A stretch of 64,000 nucleotides of DNA, from contig JBBQXK010000006.1 of assembly GCA_038209775.1 (NCBI GenBank), positions 67,718 to 131,717 on the forward strand. Reading direction: 5' to 3'. Source of the DNA: JBBQXK01 sp038209775 (GTDB taxonomy: Bacteria; Pseudomonadota; Alphaproteobacteria; Rhodobacterales; Rhodobacteraceae). Shown piece by piece: positions 52,130 through 60,393 of the stretch (position 1 is its first letter; each line of letters begins with the position of its first letter). The notes under the pieces were generated by a model. It ran no database searches. It saw nothing but the letters and a program-made list of their open reading frames with translations, and was not told the DNA's origin. The translations under genes and the position numbers were made by a program.

Positions 52130-53212
52130 ATGCTGAGACTTGAAAAACGCCCCTCGCCCTCGGTCTTCTGGCAAAGGTCGACGCCCATCCTTGCCGTCAT
52201 CCTGACGATGATCGCAGGCGGCATCATGTTCGCACTTCTGGGCAAGGACCCGCTGGTGGCGATCCGTACCATCTTCTGGGATCCCCTGTTCGGCGAGTTC
52301 GCGTTCTATTTCCGCGGCCAGTTGCTGGTCAAGGCGGGCCCCCTGATCCTGATCGCACTTGGCCTGTCGCTGGGGTTCCGGGCGGGCATCTGGAATATCG
52401 GGGCCGAAGGGCAGTACATCATGGGGGCCATCATCGGGGCTTCGGTGGGGCTGGCATTGTTCCCGACCGAGAACCGGCTGATCTATCCCGTCATGGTGAT
52501 TGCCGGAGCATTCGGTGGCTGGGCCTGGGCGATGATCCCGGCGATCCTGAAAACCCGCTTCAACACCAACGAAATCCTTGTGTCGCTCTTGTTGGTCTAT
52601 GTGGCACAAACCATCCTTGCCAAGGCCGCCACCGGGTTCCTGCGCAACCCCGAAGGTGCCGGTTTCCCCGGCAGCCGCAACTTTTCGAGCTACCCTGCCG
52701 CCGGAAATCCCGAACTGATCGCGGGCACCGGCATGCACTGGGGCGTGGTTGCGGCCTTCATCGCGGTGATCGGCGCCTATGTCCTGTTGCAGCGCCACAT
52801 CCTTGGGTTCCACATCAAGCTGGCGGGACAAGCCCCCCGCGCCGCGCGCTTTGCCGGGGTGTCGCCCAACCGGCTGGTGGTCTTGTGCCTCGGGCTGTCA
52901 GGCGCATTGGCGGGCCTTGCGGGGTTGTTCGAGGTGACCGGCCCCGCAGGCCAGATCACCATTGATTTCAACGTGGGCTACGGCTTTACCGCGATCATCG
53001 TGGCCTTCCTTGGTCGGCTCAACCCCATCGGCATCCTGCTGGCGGGCCTTCTGATGGCGCTGACCTATATCGGGGGCGAGATGGCATCGACCAACCTCGG
53101 CCTGCCATCGGCGGCCATTCAGGCGTTCCAGGGGATGCTGCTGTTCTTCCTTCTCGCGACCGACATCCTGACCAACTTCCGCATCCGTCTGACCAAGAAA
53201 GAGGTGGCATGA
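52130..53212 (+). CDS. ABC transporter permease, nucleoside type (first)
   Basis: A 360-residue inner-membrane permease of the BPD_transp_2 (branched-chain/nucleoside) type with about nine hydrophobic helices. Family segments include RAGIWNIGAEGQYIMGAIIG, TRFNTNEILVSLLLVYVAQT, GAEGQ near residue 90 and the C-terminal NVGYGFTAIIVAFLGRLNPI. It starts after the repeat element and its stop overlaps the second permease (ATGATG). Substrate purine/nucleoside is inferred from the xdh operon. Confidence 0.93.
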   Translation: MLRLEKRPSPSVFWQRSTPILAVILTMIAGGIMFALLGKDPLVAIRTIFWDPLFGEFAFYFRGQLLVKAGPLILIALGLSLGFRAGIWNIGAEGQYIMGAIIGASVGLALFPTENRLIYPVMVIAGAFGGWAWAMIPAILKTRFNTNEILVSLLLVYVAQTILAKAATGFLRNPEGAGFPGSRNFSSYPAAGNPELIAGTGMHWGVVAAFIAVIGAYVLLQRHILGFHIKLAGQAPRAARFAGVSPNRLVVLCLGLSGALAGLAGLFEVTGPAGQITIDFNVGYGFTAIIVAFLGRLNPIGILLAGLLMALTYIGGEMASTNLGLPSAAIQAFQGMLLFFLLATDILTNFRIRLTKKEVA

Positions 53213-54141
53213 TGTTCGGTGGCATTGATCCTGCCCTGCTCTTGGCCTCTGTCATCGTGGCCTCCGTCCCGATCATCCTTGCGGCCATCGGCGAGCTTGT
53301 CGTCGAAAAGGCCGGCGTCCTCAACCTCGGCGTCGAGGGGCTGATGATCATGGGTGCCATCTGCGGCTTTGTCGCAGCGGTCGAAACCGGCAACCCGTAC
53401 CTCGGGTTCATCGGCGGGGCACTGGGGGCGGCGGCGCTGGCCTTGGTGTTTGCACTCCTCACGCAATACCTGCTCACCAATCAGGTGGCGACCGGCCTTG
53501 CCCTCACCCTTTTCGGCCTTGGCCTGTCCAGCCTGATCGGGCAAGGCTATGTCGGTATCAAACCCCCTGCCACCGGCAGCGTCCCGTTCGGCCCCCTGGC
53601 CGATATCCCGTTCCTCGGAAAGGTGATCTTCAGCCATGACTGGGTGGTTTACCTGTCGGTCGCGGTGGTGGCGGCGGTCTGGTGGACCCTCAAGGTCACC
53701 CGCATCGGCCTGATCCTGCGCGCGGTCGGCGAAAGCCATGACGCGGCGCATGCGCTGGGTTACAAGGTCACCCGCATCCGGGTCATGGCGATCCTGTTCG
53801 GCGGCGCGATGGCGGGCATGGGCGGCGCCTACATCAGCCTGATCCGTGTGCCGCAATGGGTGGACGGGATCACCGCCGGACAGGGCTGGATCGCCCTTGC
53901 CATCGTGGTCTTCGCCAGCTGGAAACCGTGGCGCGTCCTTGTCGGTGCCTATCTTTTCGGCGGCATCACCGTGTTGCAGCTTAACCTGCAGGCAGCAGGA
54001 TCGGGCATCCCGGTCGAATACTTGTCGATGGCCCCCTATCTGATAACCATCCTCGTGCTGGTGATCATGTCATCGGGCAAGGGCCGCGCATCGCTCAGCG
54101 CACCAGCCGCCCTTGGCCAGAATTTCCATGCCTCACGCTGA
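53209..54141 (+). CDS. ABC transporter permease, nucleoside type (second)
   Basis: A 310-residue partner permease with about eight helices. Typical segments are PIILAAIGELVVEKAGVLNL, GVEGLMIMGAICGF, TNQVATGLALTLFGLGLSSL and TAGQGWIALAIVVFASWKP. It pairs with the preceding permease as a heterodimer under the double ATPase. The ATG at 53209 overlaps the preceding stop; an ATG three bases later is equally possible. Confidence 0.93.
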   Translation: MMFGGIDPALLLASVIVASVPIILAAIGELVVEKAGVLNLGVEGLMIMGAICGFVAAVETGNPYLGFIGGALGAAALALVFALLTQYLLTNQVATGLALTLFGLGLSSLIGQGYVGIKPPATGSVPFGPLADIPFLGKVIFSHDWVVYLSVAVVAAVWWTLKVTRIGLILRAVGESHDAAHALGYKVTRIRVMAILFGGAMAGMGGAYISLIRVPQWVDGITAGQGWIALAIVVFASWKPWRVLVGAYLFGGITVLQLNLQAAGSGIPVEYLSMAPYLITILVLVIMSSGKGRASLSAPAALGQNFHASR

Positions 54142-54189
54142 GGTGCAACAAAACCGGGGGAACACACCCCCGCATCAGGGAGACTACGA

Positions 54190-55272
54190 ATGAAACGCAG
54201 ACATCTTCTGGCGACCGCCGCCCTTGGCCTGACCATGGCCTTTGGCGGCACCGCCATGGCGCAGGACAAGACCAAGGCCTGCTTCGTCTATGTTGGCCCG
54301 ATCGGTGACGGCGGCTGGACCTTCCAGCACCATGAGGGTGCGCTGGCGTTGCAGGCCGCCTACGGCGACAAGGTCGAGATTGCCTGGCAGGAAAACGTCC
54401 CCGAGGGGGCGGACGCCGAACGCGTGCTGACGCAGATGGCGCTGTCGGGTTGCGACATCATCTTTACCACGTCGTTCGGCTATATGGACGCGACCAACGC
54501 GGTCGCCGCCAAGTTCCCGAACGTCAAGTTCGAACATGCGACCGGCTACAAGCGCGAGCATCCGAATGTCTCGACCTTCAACGCGCGCTTCTACGAAGGC
54601 CGCGCGATCCAGGGCCACATCGCGGGCAAGATGACCAAGTCGAACAAGATCGGCTACATCGCGTCCTTCCCGATCCCCGAGGTCATCATGGGGATCAACA
54701 GCTACTATCTGCACGCCAAAAAGGTGAACCCGGCGGTCGAGCTGACCATCATCTGGGCCTACACCTGGTTCGACCCCGCGAAAGAGGCTGACGCGGCCAA
54801 GGCGATGATCGAACAGGGCGTCGACGTGATCGCGTCGCACACCGACAGCACCGCGCCATTGGCCGAGGCCGCCAAGACCCCCGGCATCATCGGCTTTGGT
54901 CAGGCGTCGGACATGGCCGCCTACAAGCCAAGCCCGCGCGTGTCGTCGATTATTGACAACTGGGCGCCCTATTATGTGAAGCGGGTGGGCGCGTTGATGG
55001 ACGGCACTTACGCACAGGCCGACGCATGGGAAGGCATCAGCGGCGGCGAGGTTGAAATCGGCGAGATCACCGAGGCCGTCCCGGCAGAGATAAAGGCCGA
55101 GGCCGAGGCCATGCGCGACGCCATCGCGGCCGGCACCTACCACCCCTTCACCGGCCCGATCAAGAAACAGGACGGGTCCGAATGGCTGGCGGACGGCGTG
55201 GTTGCACCCGACGGCGACCTTCTGGGCATGGGCTTCTATGTCGAAGGGATCACCGGCGACATTCCGAAGTAA
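54190..55272 (+). CDS. BMP-family ABC transporter substrate-binding protein
   Basis: A 360-residue periplasmic binding protein. Signal peptide about residues 1-24 (LLATAALGLTMAFGGTAMA, signal peptidase I type; no lipobox). The BMP (PnrA-like) domain follows: CFVYVGPIGDGGWTFQHHEG, IIFTTSFGYMDATNAVA, NVSTFNARFYEGRAIQGHIA, KIGYIASFPIPEVIMGIN and DVIASHTDSTAPLAEA. PnrA/BmpA proteins bind purine nucleosides; this subgroup in proteobacteria may bind purine bases. GGGAGA precedes the ATG. Last gene of the xdh/transporter operon. Confidence 0.93.
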   Translation: MKRRHLLATAALGLTMAFGGTAMAQDKTKACFVYVGPIGDGGWTFQHHEGALALQAAYGDKVEIAWQENVPEGADAERVLTQMALSGCDIIFTTSFGYMDATNAVAAKFPNVKFEHATGYKREHPNVSTFNARFYEGRAIQGHIAGKMTKSNKIGYIASFPIPEVIMGINSYYLHAKKVNPAVELTIIWAYTWFDPAKEADAAKAMIEQGVDVIASHTDSTAPLAEAAKTPGIIGFGQASDMAAYKPSPRVSSIIDNWAPYYVKRVGALMDGTYAQADAWEGISGGEVEIGEITEAVPAEIKAEAEAMRDAIAAGTYHPFTGPIKKQDGSEWLADGVVAPDGDLLGMGFYVEGITGDIPK

Positions 55273-55286
55273 GCCGGTCCAAAAAG

Positions 55287-55330
55287 CCGATTTCTTCAAA
55301 GAAATCGGACCGGAGTTTTCGAAAACTCCG
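55287..55330. repeat. Double-hairpin repeat, copy B
   Basis: CCGATTTCTT/AAGAAATCGG (55287-55308) and CGGAGTTTTC/GAAAACTCCG (55311-55330). It is nearly the same as copy A at 26992-27036, with a compensated change (GGAATTTTC to GGAGTTTTC, paired with GAAAACTCC), so the structure is kept. It lies 14 bases after the BMP gene and probably ends the operon transcript. Confidence 0.85.
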
Positions 55331-55390
55331 TTGCAAGGGCGAAACGCTGGCGCACCAGTTTGGCGAAGCGCCATCGTGCCCGCCAGCAAA

Positions 55391-55420
55391 GATCAAGGGG
55401 GGGGCAGGCCACTGCCCCCC
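55391..55420. repeat. G-run hairpin related to the dispersed element
   Basis: GGGGGGCAG-GCCA-CTGCCCCCC (55399-55420), preceded by AGCAAAGATCAA. The parts resemble the dispersed element in another order, so it may be a rearranged copy. Confidence 0.45.
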
Positions 55421-55519
55421 TCTCAACGCCCCGCAACGACCGTCAAAGTTGCGTCAAGCGCCCCGCCCTCAGCCACAAGAACCTACGCCCACCCCCCTTT
55501 CTGCGCTAAACTCCGCATG

Positions 55520-55545
55520 CCCGGCAGATTTGGGCCGGGTTTTTC
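55520..55545 (+). terminator. Intrinsic terminator just before a small gene
   Basis: CCCGGC (55520-55525) pairs with GCCGGG (55534-55539) and runs into TTTTT (55540-55544). It ends about 20 bases before the ATG at 55564, with the ribosome binding site AAGGAG in between, so it may be a leader attenuator and not the end of the BMP operon. Confidence 0.6.
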
Positions 55546-55563
55546 GCAGCCAAGGAGTTTCAC

Positions 55564-55812
55564 ATGCCCCGCTTCGTTATCGACCTCGGCGACATCGACA
55601 TGTCGCCCGAAGATGTCCAGTCGCTGAACGGCGACCTGCAGAAAACCGCCCTCGGCCACCTGTCGCTGCTGAAGTTCGAGCGTCCCATTGCCATCCGCTT
55701 TCCCTGGGAATGGCTGGGCATCGTGCTGCGCCGCGATTTCGACCACCTCCTCAAGGCCGAAGAGGATATCGTCTCGGGCCTTGGCGATGTGCGCGTCGGC
55801 AAGTCCTTCTGA
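55564..55812 (+). CDS. Small hypothetical protein, 82 residues
   Basis: Not recognised. A soluble, acidic protein beginning MPRFVIDLGDIDMSPEDVQS, with no signal peptide or membrane segment. The central FERPIAIRFPWEWLGIVLRR is the most distinctive stretch. AAGGAG seven bases before the ATG is one of the strongest ribosome binding sites in the window, and codon use matches the neighbours, so it is a real gene. It follows a terminator hairpin and lies 9 bases ahead of a cysteine-rich gene. Confidence 0.78.
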   Translation: MPRFVIDLGDIDMSPEDVQSLNGDLQKTALGHLSLLKFERPIAIRFPWEWLGIVLRRDFDHLLKAEEDIVSGLGDVRVGKSF

Positions 55813-55821
55813 CGGCCCGGG

Positions 55822-56217
55822 ATGATGTCCCACGCTGACACGCCCCGCACCTGCCCCAGTGCCCGGGCCGAACCCGGCGCGGTTCTTCTGGGTGTGATCG
55901 GGGCCCACGGGCGGATGAAGCCCCTGCGCACCGCCATGGCGGTGGACGCAGACTTTGTCGCCCGCGCCGCCCGGGCAGGCCCACCCGAGGCGCGGATGCG
56001 CTTTGCCAACGCTTGCGTCAAAGGCGGCTGCGCGCAATGGACGGGCCTGCACTGCGGCGTGATCGAACGGGTGCTGACGCATCTGGGCACCCCACCCGCG
56101 CCCGAAACGCTGCCGCCCTGCCTGATCCGCGCCACCTGCCGGTGGTTCGCGGAACGGGGCGGGGCCGCCTGCGGGGTCTGCGATCTGGTGGTGACGGACA
56201 CCTCCGCCATGGCCTGA
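55822..56217 (+). CDS. Cysteine-rich hypothetical protein, possible Fe-S or zinc binder
   Basis: Not recognised. A 131-residue soluble protein with eight cysteines, seven in the second half: Cys65-x4-Cys70-x7-Cys78, then Cys100-x5-Cys106-x10-Cys117-x2-Cys120 (ACVKGGCAQW, LHCGV, PPCLIRATCRWF, ACGVCDLV). The spacing suggests one or two metal centres, probably 4Fe-4S; a zinc ribbon is possible. The first 60 residues have no motif. ATG at 55822 (55825 also possible). It is probably co-transcribed with the 82-residue gene. Confidence 0.72.
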   Translation: MMSHADTPRTCPSARAEPGAVLLGVIGAHGRMKPLRTAMAVDADFVARAARAGPPEARMRFANACVKGGCAQWTGLHCGVIERVLTHLGTPPAPETLPPCLIRATCRWFAERGGAACGVCDLVVTDTSAMA

Positions 56218-56303
56218 CGCTGACCCAACGGCGCGGCCCCGACCGGGGCCGCGCTGCACGGGAACCCGCGACGGTGCGCCATTCTGCCCGGCATCCCCCA
56301 AGA

Positions 56304-56350
56304 CCGATCCCTCTGCAGAAATCGGACCGGGGTTATCGAAGAATTCCGAA
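56304..56350. repeat. Double-hairpin repeat, decayed copy C
   Basis: CCGATCCCTCTGCAGAAATC, then GGACCGGGG and GAATTCCGAAG, align with copies A and B but several stem pairs are lost. It lies at the left edge of a decayed region. Confidence 0.6.
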
Positions 56351-56515
56351 GTCACACCCCGGCCCGCCGCCCCCCTTCCACAAAAGCGCATCCGCACCTG
56401 TGACCGACAGAACCGCATTGCCATCCGCCGCGCCTCATCGAGCCATCTGCACCTTCCTAGCACCGCCAGGCCACGCAACCGCCGCGGGCATCCCCACGCC
56501 CGCACCTGTCCCAAG

Positions 56516-56955
56516 GTGCAAGCGGCGCAGTTCGGTGCGGGTTATGACGATGTACTGACCCGCCCCCGGATCGGCCCGGGCCCGCGCCCTATCGGCGCAG
56601 TTTGCCGTACCGGCATGGCCACGATGCGCGCGCCAAGATTGCGGGCGACGGGGAAAGGCATCGACGCCGCCCCCCCCTTTCTTGCCATCACTTGCGAACG
56701 GGTGCCCCGGGGGGCGATGCCCGGTTGGCCGATCTGAAAAACCTGCCATTCCCTGATGAAACCTTCGATGTCGTCGCCGCTTTCTCCGCGTGCCAGTTCG
56801 CAGACAACCCCCTCTCCACCTTGAACGGGGTGCCACGGCTGACAAGACTTGGCGGCCTCGTCACGTTGATACCCCCGGGGCGCGCCCCGACGCGGCGCCT
56901 GGCCTTCCCCGTCGTGGCCGCCTCTGCCCACCCCGCCGCCGCGTCCGCGCGGTAA
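56516..56955 (+). pseudogene. Frameshifted SAM-dependent methyltransferase remnant
   Basis: Pieces of a class I (type 11) methyltransferase appear in two frames. One frame has QFGAGYDDVLTRPRIGPG at about 56522-56578 and IDAAPPFLAITCERVPRG at about 56660-56713. A different frame continues GDARLADLKNLPFPDETFDV, VAAFSACQFADNPLSTLNGV and RLTRLGGLVTLIPPG up to a stop at 56955. The glycine-rich SAM-binding motif that should lie between them is not readable. At least one frameshift and probably a small rearrangement separate the pieces, so no full product can be made. The rest of this gene-poor stretch (56218-56515 and 56956-57171) shows nothing recognisable. Confidence 0.75.
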
Positions 56956-57171
56956 CCGATGGCAAAACCACCGCCCAGCCACACCCGCCCCTGCCACCGC
57001 CCCCTGCGCCGCGTACGCCAGCGGTGCCGCATCCCTCGCGGCCAGGCATGCCCAAACCACCGCCCGTGCGCGCCCCACGGCAGCGTCCGCACCGGCCCAC
57101 GCTGCATGGCAGTGCTGGCCACCGCCTGACACCCCTTTCGCCCCCGGGCACCACATGCCACTGTCCCCCGC

Positions 57172-58248
57172 ATGGACATGGATTTCCTCATCATCGGCGG
57201 CGGCATCGCAGGCGTCTCCGCCGCCGCTGCCCTGTCGCCCCTGGGCACGGTCCTGCTGGTTGAAGCCGAACAATTTCTCGCCCACCACGCCTCGGGCCGC
57301 TCTGCTGCCATGTACGAACCCCGCTACGGCGCGCCGCCCGTGGTGGAACTGTCGCTTGCCTCGGGCGACCATTTCCGCAGCATTCCGGGCCTTTTGTCCG
57401 ACCGGGGCCTGATGATTCTGGGCGGCCCGGGAGAAGAGGATACGGTCGCCGCCGATGCCAGAACCATGCACCTGTCGCCCGTCACCATCGCCGAAGCGAT
57501 GGCGATGGTCCCCATCCTCAACCCCGCCGCCCTGACCGCCGCCGCCTATGCGCCCGAGGCATGGGATATCGACACCGACCTTCTGTTGCAGGACTTCGCC
57601 CGCACCGCCCGCGCAAACGGCGCGCGCCTTGAAACCGGCACCCGCATCACCTCACTGTCGCCAGACGGCACCGGCTGGCGCGCCACATGGGCCACCGGCA
57701 GCACAACGGCCCGCACCGTCATCAACGCCGCCGGCGCCTGGGCCGACCCCATCGCCGCCATGGCCGGCCTTGCCCCCCTTGGCCTTGTCCCCCACCGCCG
57801 CTCGATGGCCCGCATCCCCGCACCGGGTGGCCATGACGTGGTGCGCTGGCCGATGATCTTCGGCGCAGGCGAATCCTGGTACGCCAAACCCGACGCCGGT
57901 GCCCTGATCGTCTCCCCCGCCGAGGAACACGCGACCACGCCCCACGATGCCTGGGCCGACGACATGGTGCTGGCCGAAGGCCTGGCGCGGTACGAGGCGA
58001 TGGTGACCGAACCCGTCACGCGGATGCTGTCGAACTGGGCCGGCCTGCGCACCTTCGCCCCCGACCGCGTGCCGGTGATCGGCTTTGCCCCCACCGCACC
58101 CGGGTTTTTCTGGCTGGCCGGACAGGGCGGCTATGGCTTTCAATCCTCTGCCGCCGCCGCCCGCCTGACCGCTGACCTGATCGGCGGCACGGCGCCCGCA
58201 CTCGGGCCAGGTCTGGTGGCCGCCCTCTCACCCGCCCGTTTCGGCTGA
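57172..58248 (+). CDS. FAD-dependent oxidoreductase, DAO (glycine/D-amino acid oxidase) family
   Basis: A 358-residue flavoprotein. The dinucleotide-binding motif FLIIGGGIAGVSAAAAL is at residues 5-21 and the acidic residue in VLLVEAEQF follows; AMYEPRYGAPPVVELSLASG and the C-terminal GQGGYGFQSSAAAARLTADL match the family. Substrate is probably a secondary amine or D-amino acid but cannot be fixed. The cytosolic protein starts at 57172 (MDMDFLI). Its left neighbour is the methyltransferase remnant; a GH25 gene follows after 24 bases. Confidence 0.88.
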   Translation: MDMDFLIIGGGIAGVSAAAALSPLGTVLLVEAEQFLAHHASGRSAAMYEPRYGAPPVVELSLASGDHFRSIPGLLSDRGLMILGGPGEEDTVAADARTMHLSPVTIAEAMAMVPILNPAALTAAAYAPEAWDIDTDLLLQDFARTARANGARLETGTRITSLSPDGTGWRATWATGSTTARTVINAAGAWADPIAAMAGLAPLGLVPHRRSMARIPAPGGHDVVRWPMIFGAGESWYAKPDAGALIVSPAEEHATTPHDAWADDMVLAEGLARYEAMVTEPVTRMLSNWAGLRTFAPDRVPVIGFAPTAPGFFWLAGQGGYGFQSSAAAARLTADLIGGTAPALGPGLVAALSPARFG

Positions 58249-58272
58249 CGCCACCTGCAGGAGTTTTCGCCG

Positions 58273-59064
58273 ATGATCCGCACCGCGTTCCTGATCACCG
58301 CCCTTGTCGCACTCACCGCCTGCGGCGGCCCCACCCGCGACCGGCAGCCTGACGCACCCGCAACCTCGGGCGTCACTGCCCCCAACTTCGGCGATGTCGA
58401 CCCGCACGCCTGGGAAGGGCGCAACCCGGCCACCTATGCCGTCCACGGCACCGACACCTCGCGCTTCCAGACCGCCATCGACTGGCCCACAGCCCGCGCT
58501 AACGGCATCAACTTTGCCTTCATCAAGGCGACCGAGGGCGGTGACCTTCTGGACCCCGCGTTCAAGACCAACTGGCGCGGGGCGCGTGCGGCGGGGGTGC
58601 GGGCGGGGGCCTATCATTTCTGGTACCACTGCCGTCCGGGCAACGAACAGGCACGCTGGTTCATCCGCCATGTGCCGCGCAACGCAGGCGCCCTGCCCCC
58701 CGTGCTTGACATCGAATGGACCCCGTTCTCGCCCACCTGCACCAAACGCCCGCCGACCGAGGATTTGCTGCGCGAAACCCAAAGTTTCATCGACATCGTC
58801 GCCCGCCACTACGGCCAGCGGCCCATCGTCTATGTCTCGCCGGACATCTTCAAGGAACGCGAACTTTGGCGGCTGCGCGGCGTGGAATTCTGGCTGCGCT
58901 CGGTCGCGGGGCATCCGTCAAAGGTCTATCCCGCACATGCCTGGGCGTTCTGGCAGTATTCCGGCACCGGACTGGTCCCCGGCATTGCGGGCAAGGCCGA
59001 CCTCAACGTGTTTCACGGATCGGTCCGCGACTGGCAGGAATGGCTCGCCCGACGGGCACCCTGA
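58273..59064 (+). CDS. GH25 family lysozyme lipoprotein
   Basis: A 263-residue muramidase. A lipoprotein signal peptide ends LVALTACGG with Cys17 as the lipid-modified residue. The GH25 domain spans about residues 55-260: AVHGTDTSRFQTAIDW, FAFIKATEGGDLLDPAF, AYHFWYHCRP and the acidic pair in PPVLDIEWTPF, then FWQYSGTGLVPG. It should cut peptidoglycan between MurNAc and GlcNAc from a membrane-attached position. GGAG precedes the ATG by nine bases. Confidence 0.92.
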   Translation: MIRTAFLITALVALTACGGPTRDRQPDAPATSGVTAPNFGDVDPHAWEGRNPATYAVHGTDTSRFQTAIDWPTARANGINFAFIKATEGGDLLDPAFKTNWRGARAAGVRAGAYHFWYHCRPGNEQARWFIRHVPRNAGALPPVLDIEWTPFSPTCTKRPPTEDLLRETQSFIDIVARHYGQRPIVYVSPDIFKERELWRLRGVEFWLRSVAGHPSKVYPAHAWAFWQYSGTGLVPGIAGKADLNVFHGSVRDWQEWLARRAP

Positions 59065-59087
59065 CCCCGCCGCGCAGACCCAGCGCG

Positions 59088-60311
59088 TCAGACCGGCAGC
59101 CCCTGCAGCAACCGCGGCAAATCCCCCGTCAGCCCCGCCGCCCGTCGCATGAACCCCCGGCGCAGCGCCGGGGTGCGCGTCACCATGCCCATGCCCAGAT
59201 CGCGCAACCCCCGCAACAGGGGATTGTCATTTGAAAACAGCCGGTTGACCATATCCATCCCCAGCGCCATCGTGGTCGTGTCGAACCTGCGCCAGCGCTG
59301 ATACCGCAGCAGAACATCCAGGGCCCCGATATCCTCACCCCGTCGCGCCGCCAGTACCAGCACCTCGGCCAGCGCGCCCACATCGCGCAGCCCAAGGTTC
59401 AGCCCCTGCCCCGCCACCGGATGCACCCCGTGGGCCGCATCCCCCACCAGCACCAGCCGCGCCATGGCATAGCGGTCGGCCAAGGACAGGCTCAACGGAT
59501 ACGTAAACCGCTCTCCGGCCAGCGTCAGCGCGCCCAGATAATCGCCCACCCTTGGGCGCAAAGCGTCGAGATATTCTGCGTCGGGCAGCGCCTGAATGAC
59601 CGCCGCATTGGCGTCCGTCTCGCTCCAGACAATCGACGAACGGTTGCCCGGCAACGGCAGGATCGCCAGCGGCCCCTCGGGCATGAAGAACTGCTGCGCC
59701 GTGCCGCCGTGGGGGCGCTCGTGTTCCACCGCCGTCACCAGCGACGTCTGGCCATAAGCCCAGCCGGTCCGCCCGATCCCCGCCCGCGCCGCCGTCCCCG
59801 ACCCCCGCCCGTCACAGCCCGCAATCACCCGCCCCCGCAGCACCCGCCCTGATGCAAGCGTCACGCTGGCATCGGCACCCACCGATTGCGCCACCACCGT
59901 CTCGCCCGACAACAGCGTCACGCGCGGCTCGGCCTGCAGCGCGGCGCGGAACGCGGCATAGAGATGCCGGTCCTCCAGAATATGGCCCATCGGCCCTTCC
60001 TCGATCTCGGCGGCATCAAAGTGCAGGAACCACGGCGACGCGCCATCGCCCGCCCGCCCGTCACTGGCCTTGACCGCCAAGATCGGCTGCGCCAGCGCCT
60101 CTACCGCAGGCCAGACGCCGATCACGGACAACAACCGCCGCGACGCCACCGCCAGCGCATAGGCGCGCCCGTCGAACCCCACCTCGGCCCGCGCCGGTGC
60201 CGGCCGCGCGTCGATCACCACCGACGTGAGGCCCCCCTGCGCCAGCGCCAGCGCCAGTGCGGGGCCGTTCAGCCCGCCGCCCACAATCAGGATATCCGCA
60301 TCATGTGCCAT
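59088..60311 (-). CDS. UbiH/UbiF/COQ6-type FAD monooxygenase
   Basis: A 407-residue aromatic-ring hydroxylase of ubiquinone synthesis. FAD-binding motif DILIVGGGLNGPALALALAQ (residues 5-24), the DG motif region VIAGCDGRGSGTAARAGI and the second FAD motif LVLVGDAAHGVHPVAGQGLN (about 285-304), followed by LGLRDVGALAEVL, are all conserved. Which ring position it hydroxylates cannot be told from sequence. ATG at 60311 follows CTGGGGGC; the upstream open frame runs into the divergent amidase region. Confidence 0.92.
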   Translation of the reverse strand: MAHDADILIVGGGLNGPALALALAQGGLTSVVIDARPAPARAEVGFDGRAYALAVASRRLLSVIGVWPAVEALAQPILAVKASDGRAGDGASPWFLHFDAAEIEEGPMGHILEDRHLYAAFRAALQAEPRVTLLSGETVVAQSVGADASVTLASGRVLRGRVIAGCDGRGSGTAARAGIGRTGWAYGQTSLVTAVEHERPHGGTAQQFFMPEGPLAILPLPGNRSSIVWSETDANAAVIQALPDAEYLDALRPRVGDYLGALTLAGERFTYPLSLSLADRYAMARLVLVGDAAHGVHPVAGQGLNLGLRDVGALAEVLVLAARRGEDIGALDVLLRYQRWRRFDTTTMALGMDMVNRLFSNDNPLLRGLRDLGMGMVTRTPALRRGFMRRAAGLTGDLPRLLQGLPV

Positions 60312-60393
60312 GCCCCCAGATATGACCCCCGACAGCGGATTGTCCATGCGCCGCCCTGCCGCTACCCTGCCCTTCGGCAACGGGGGGCCATCA

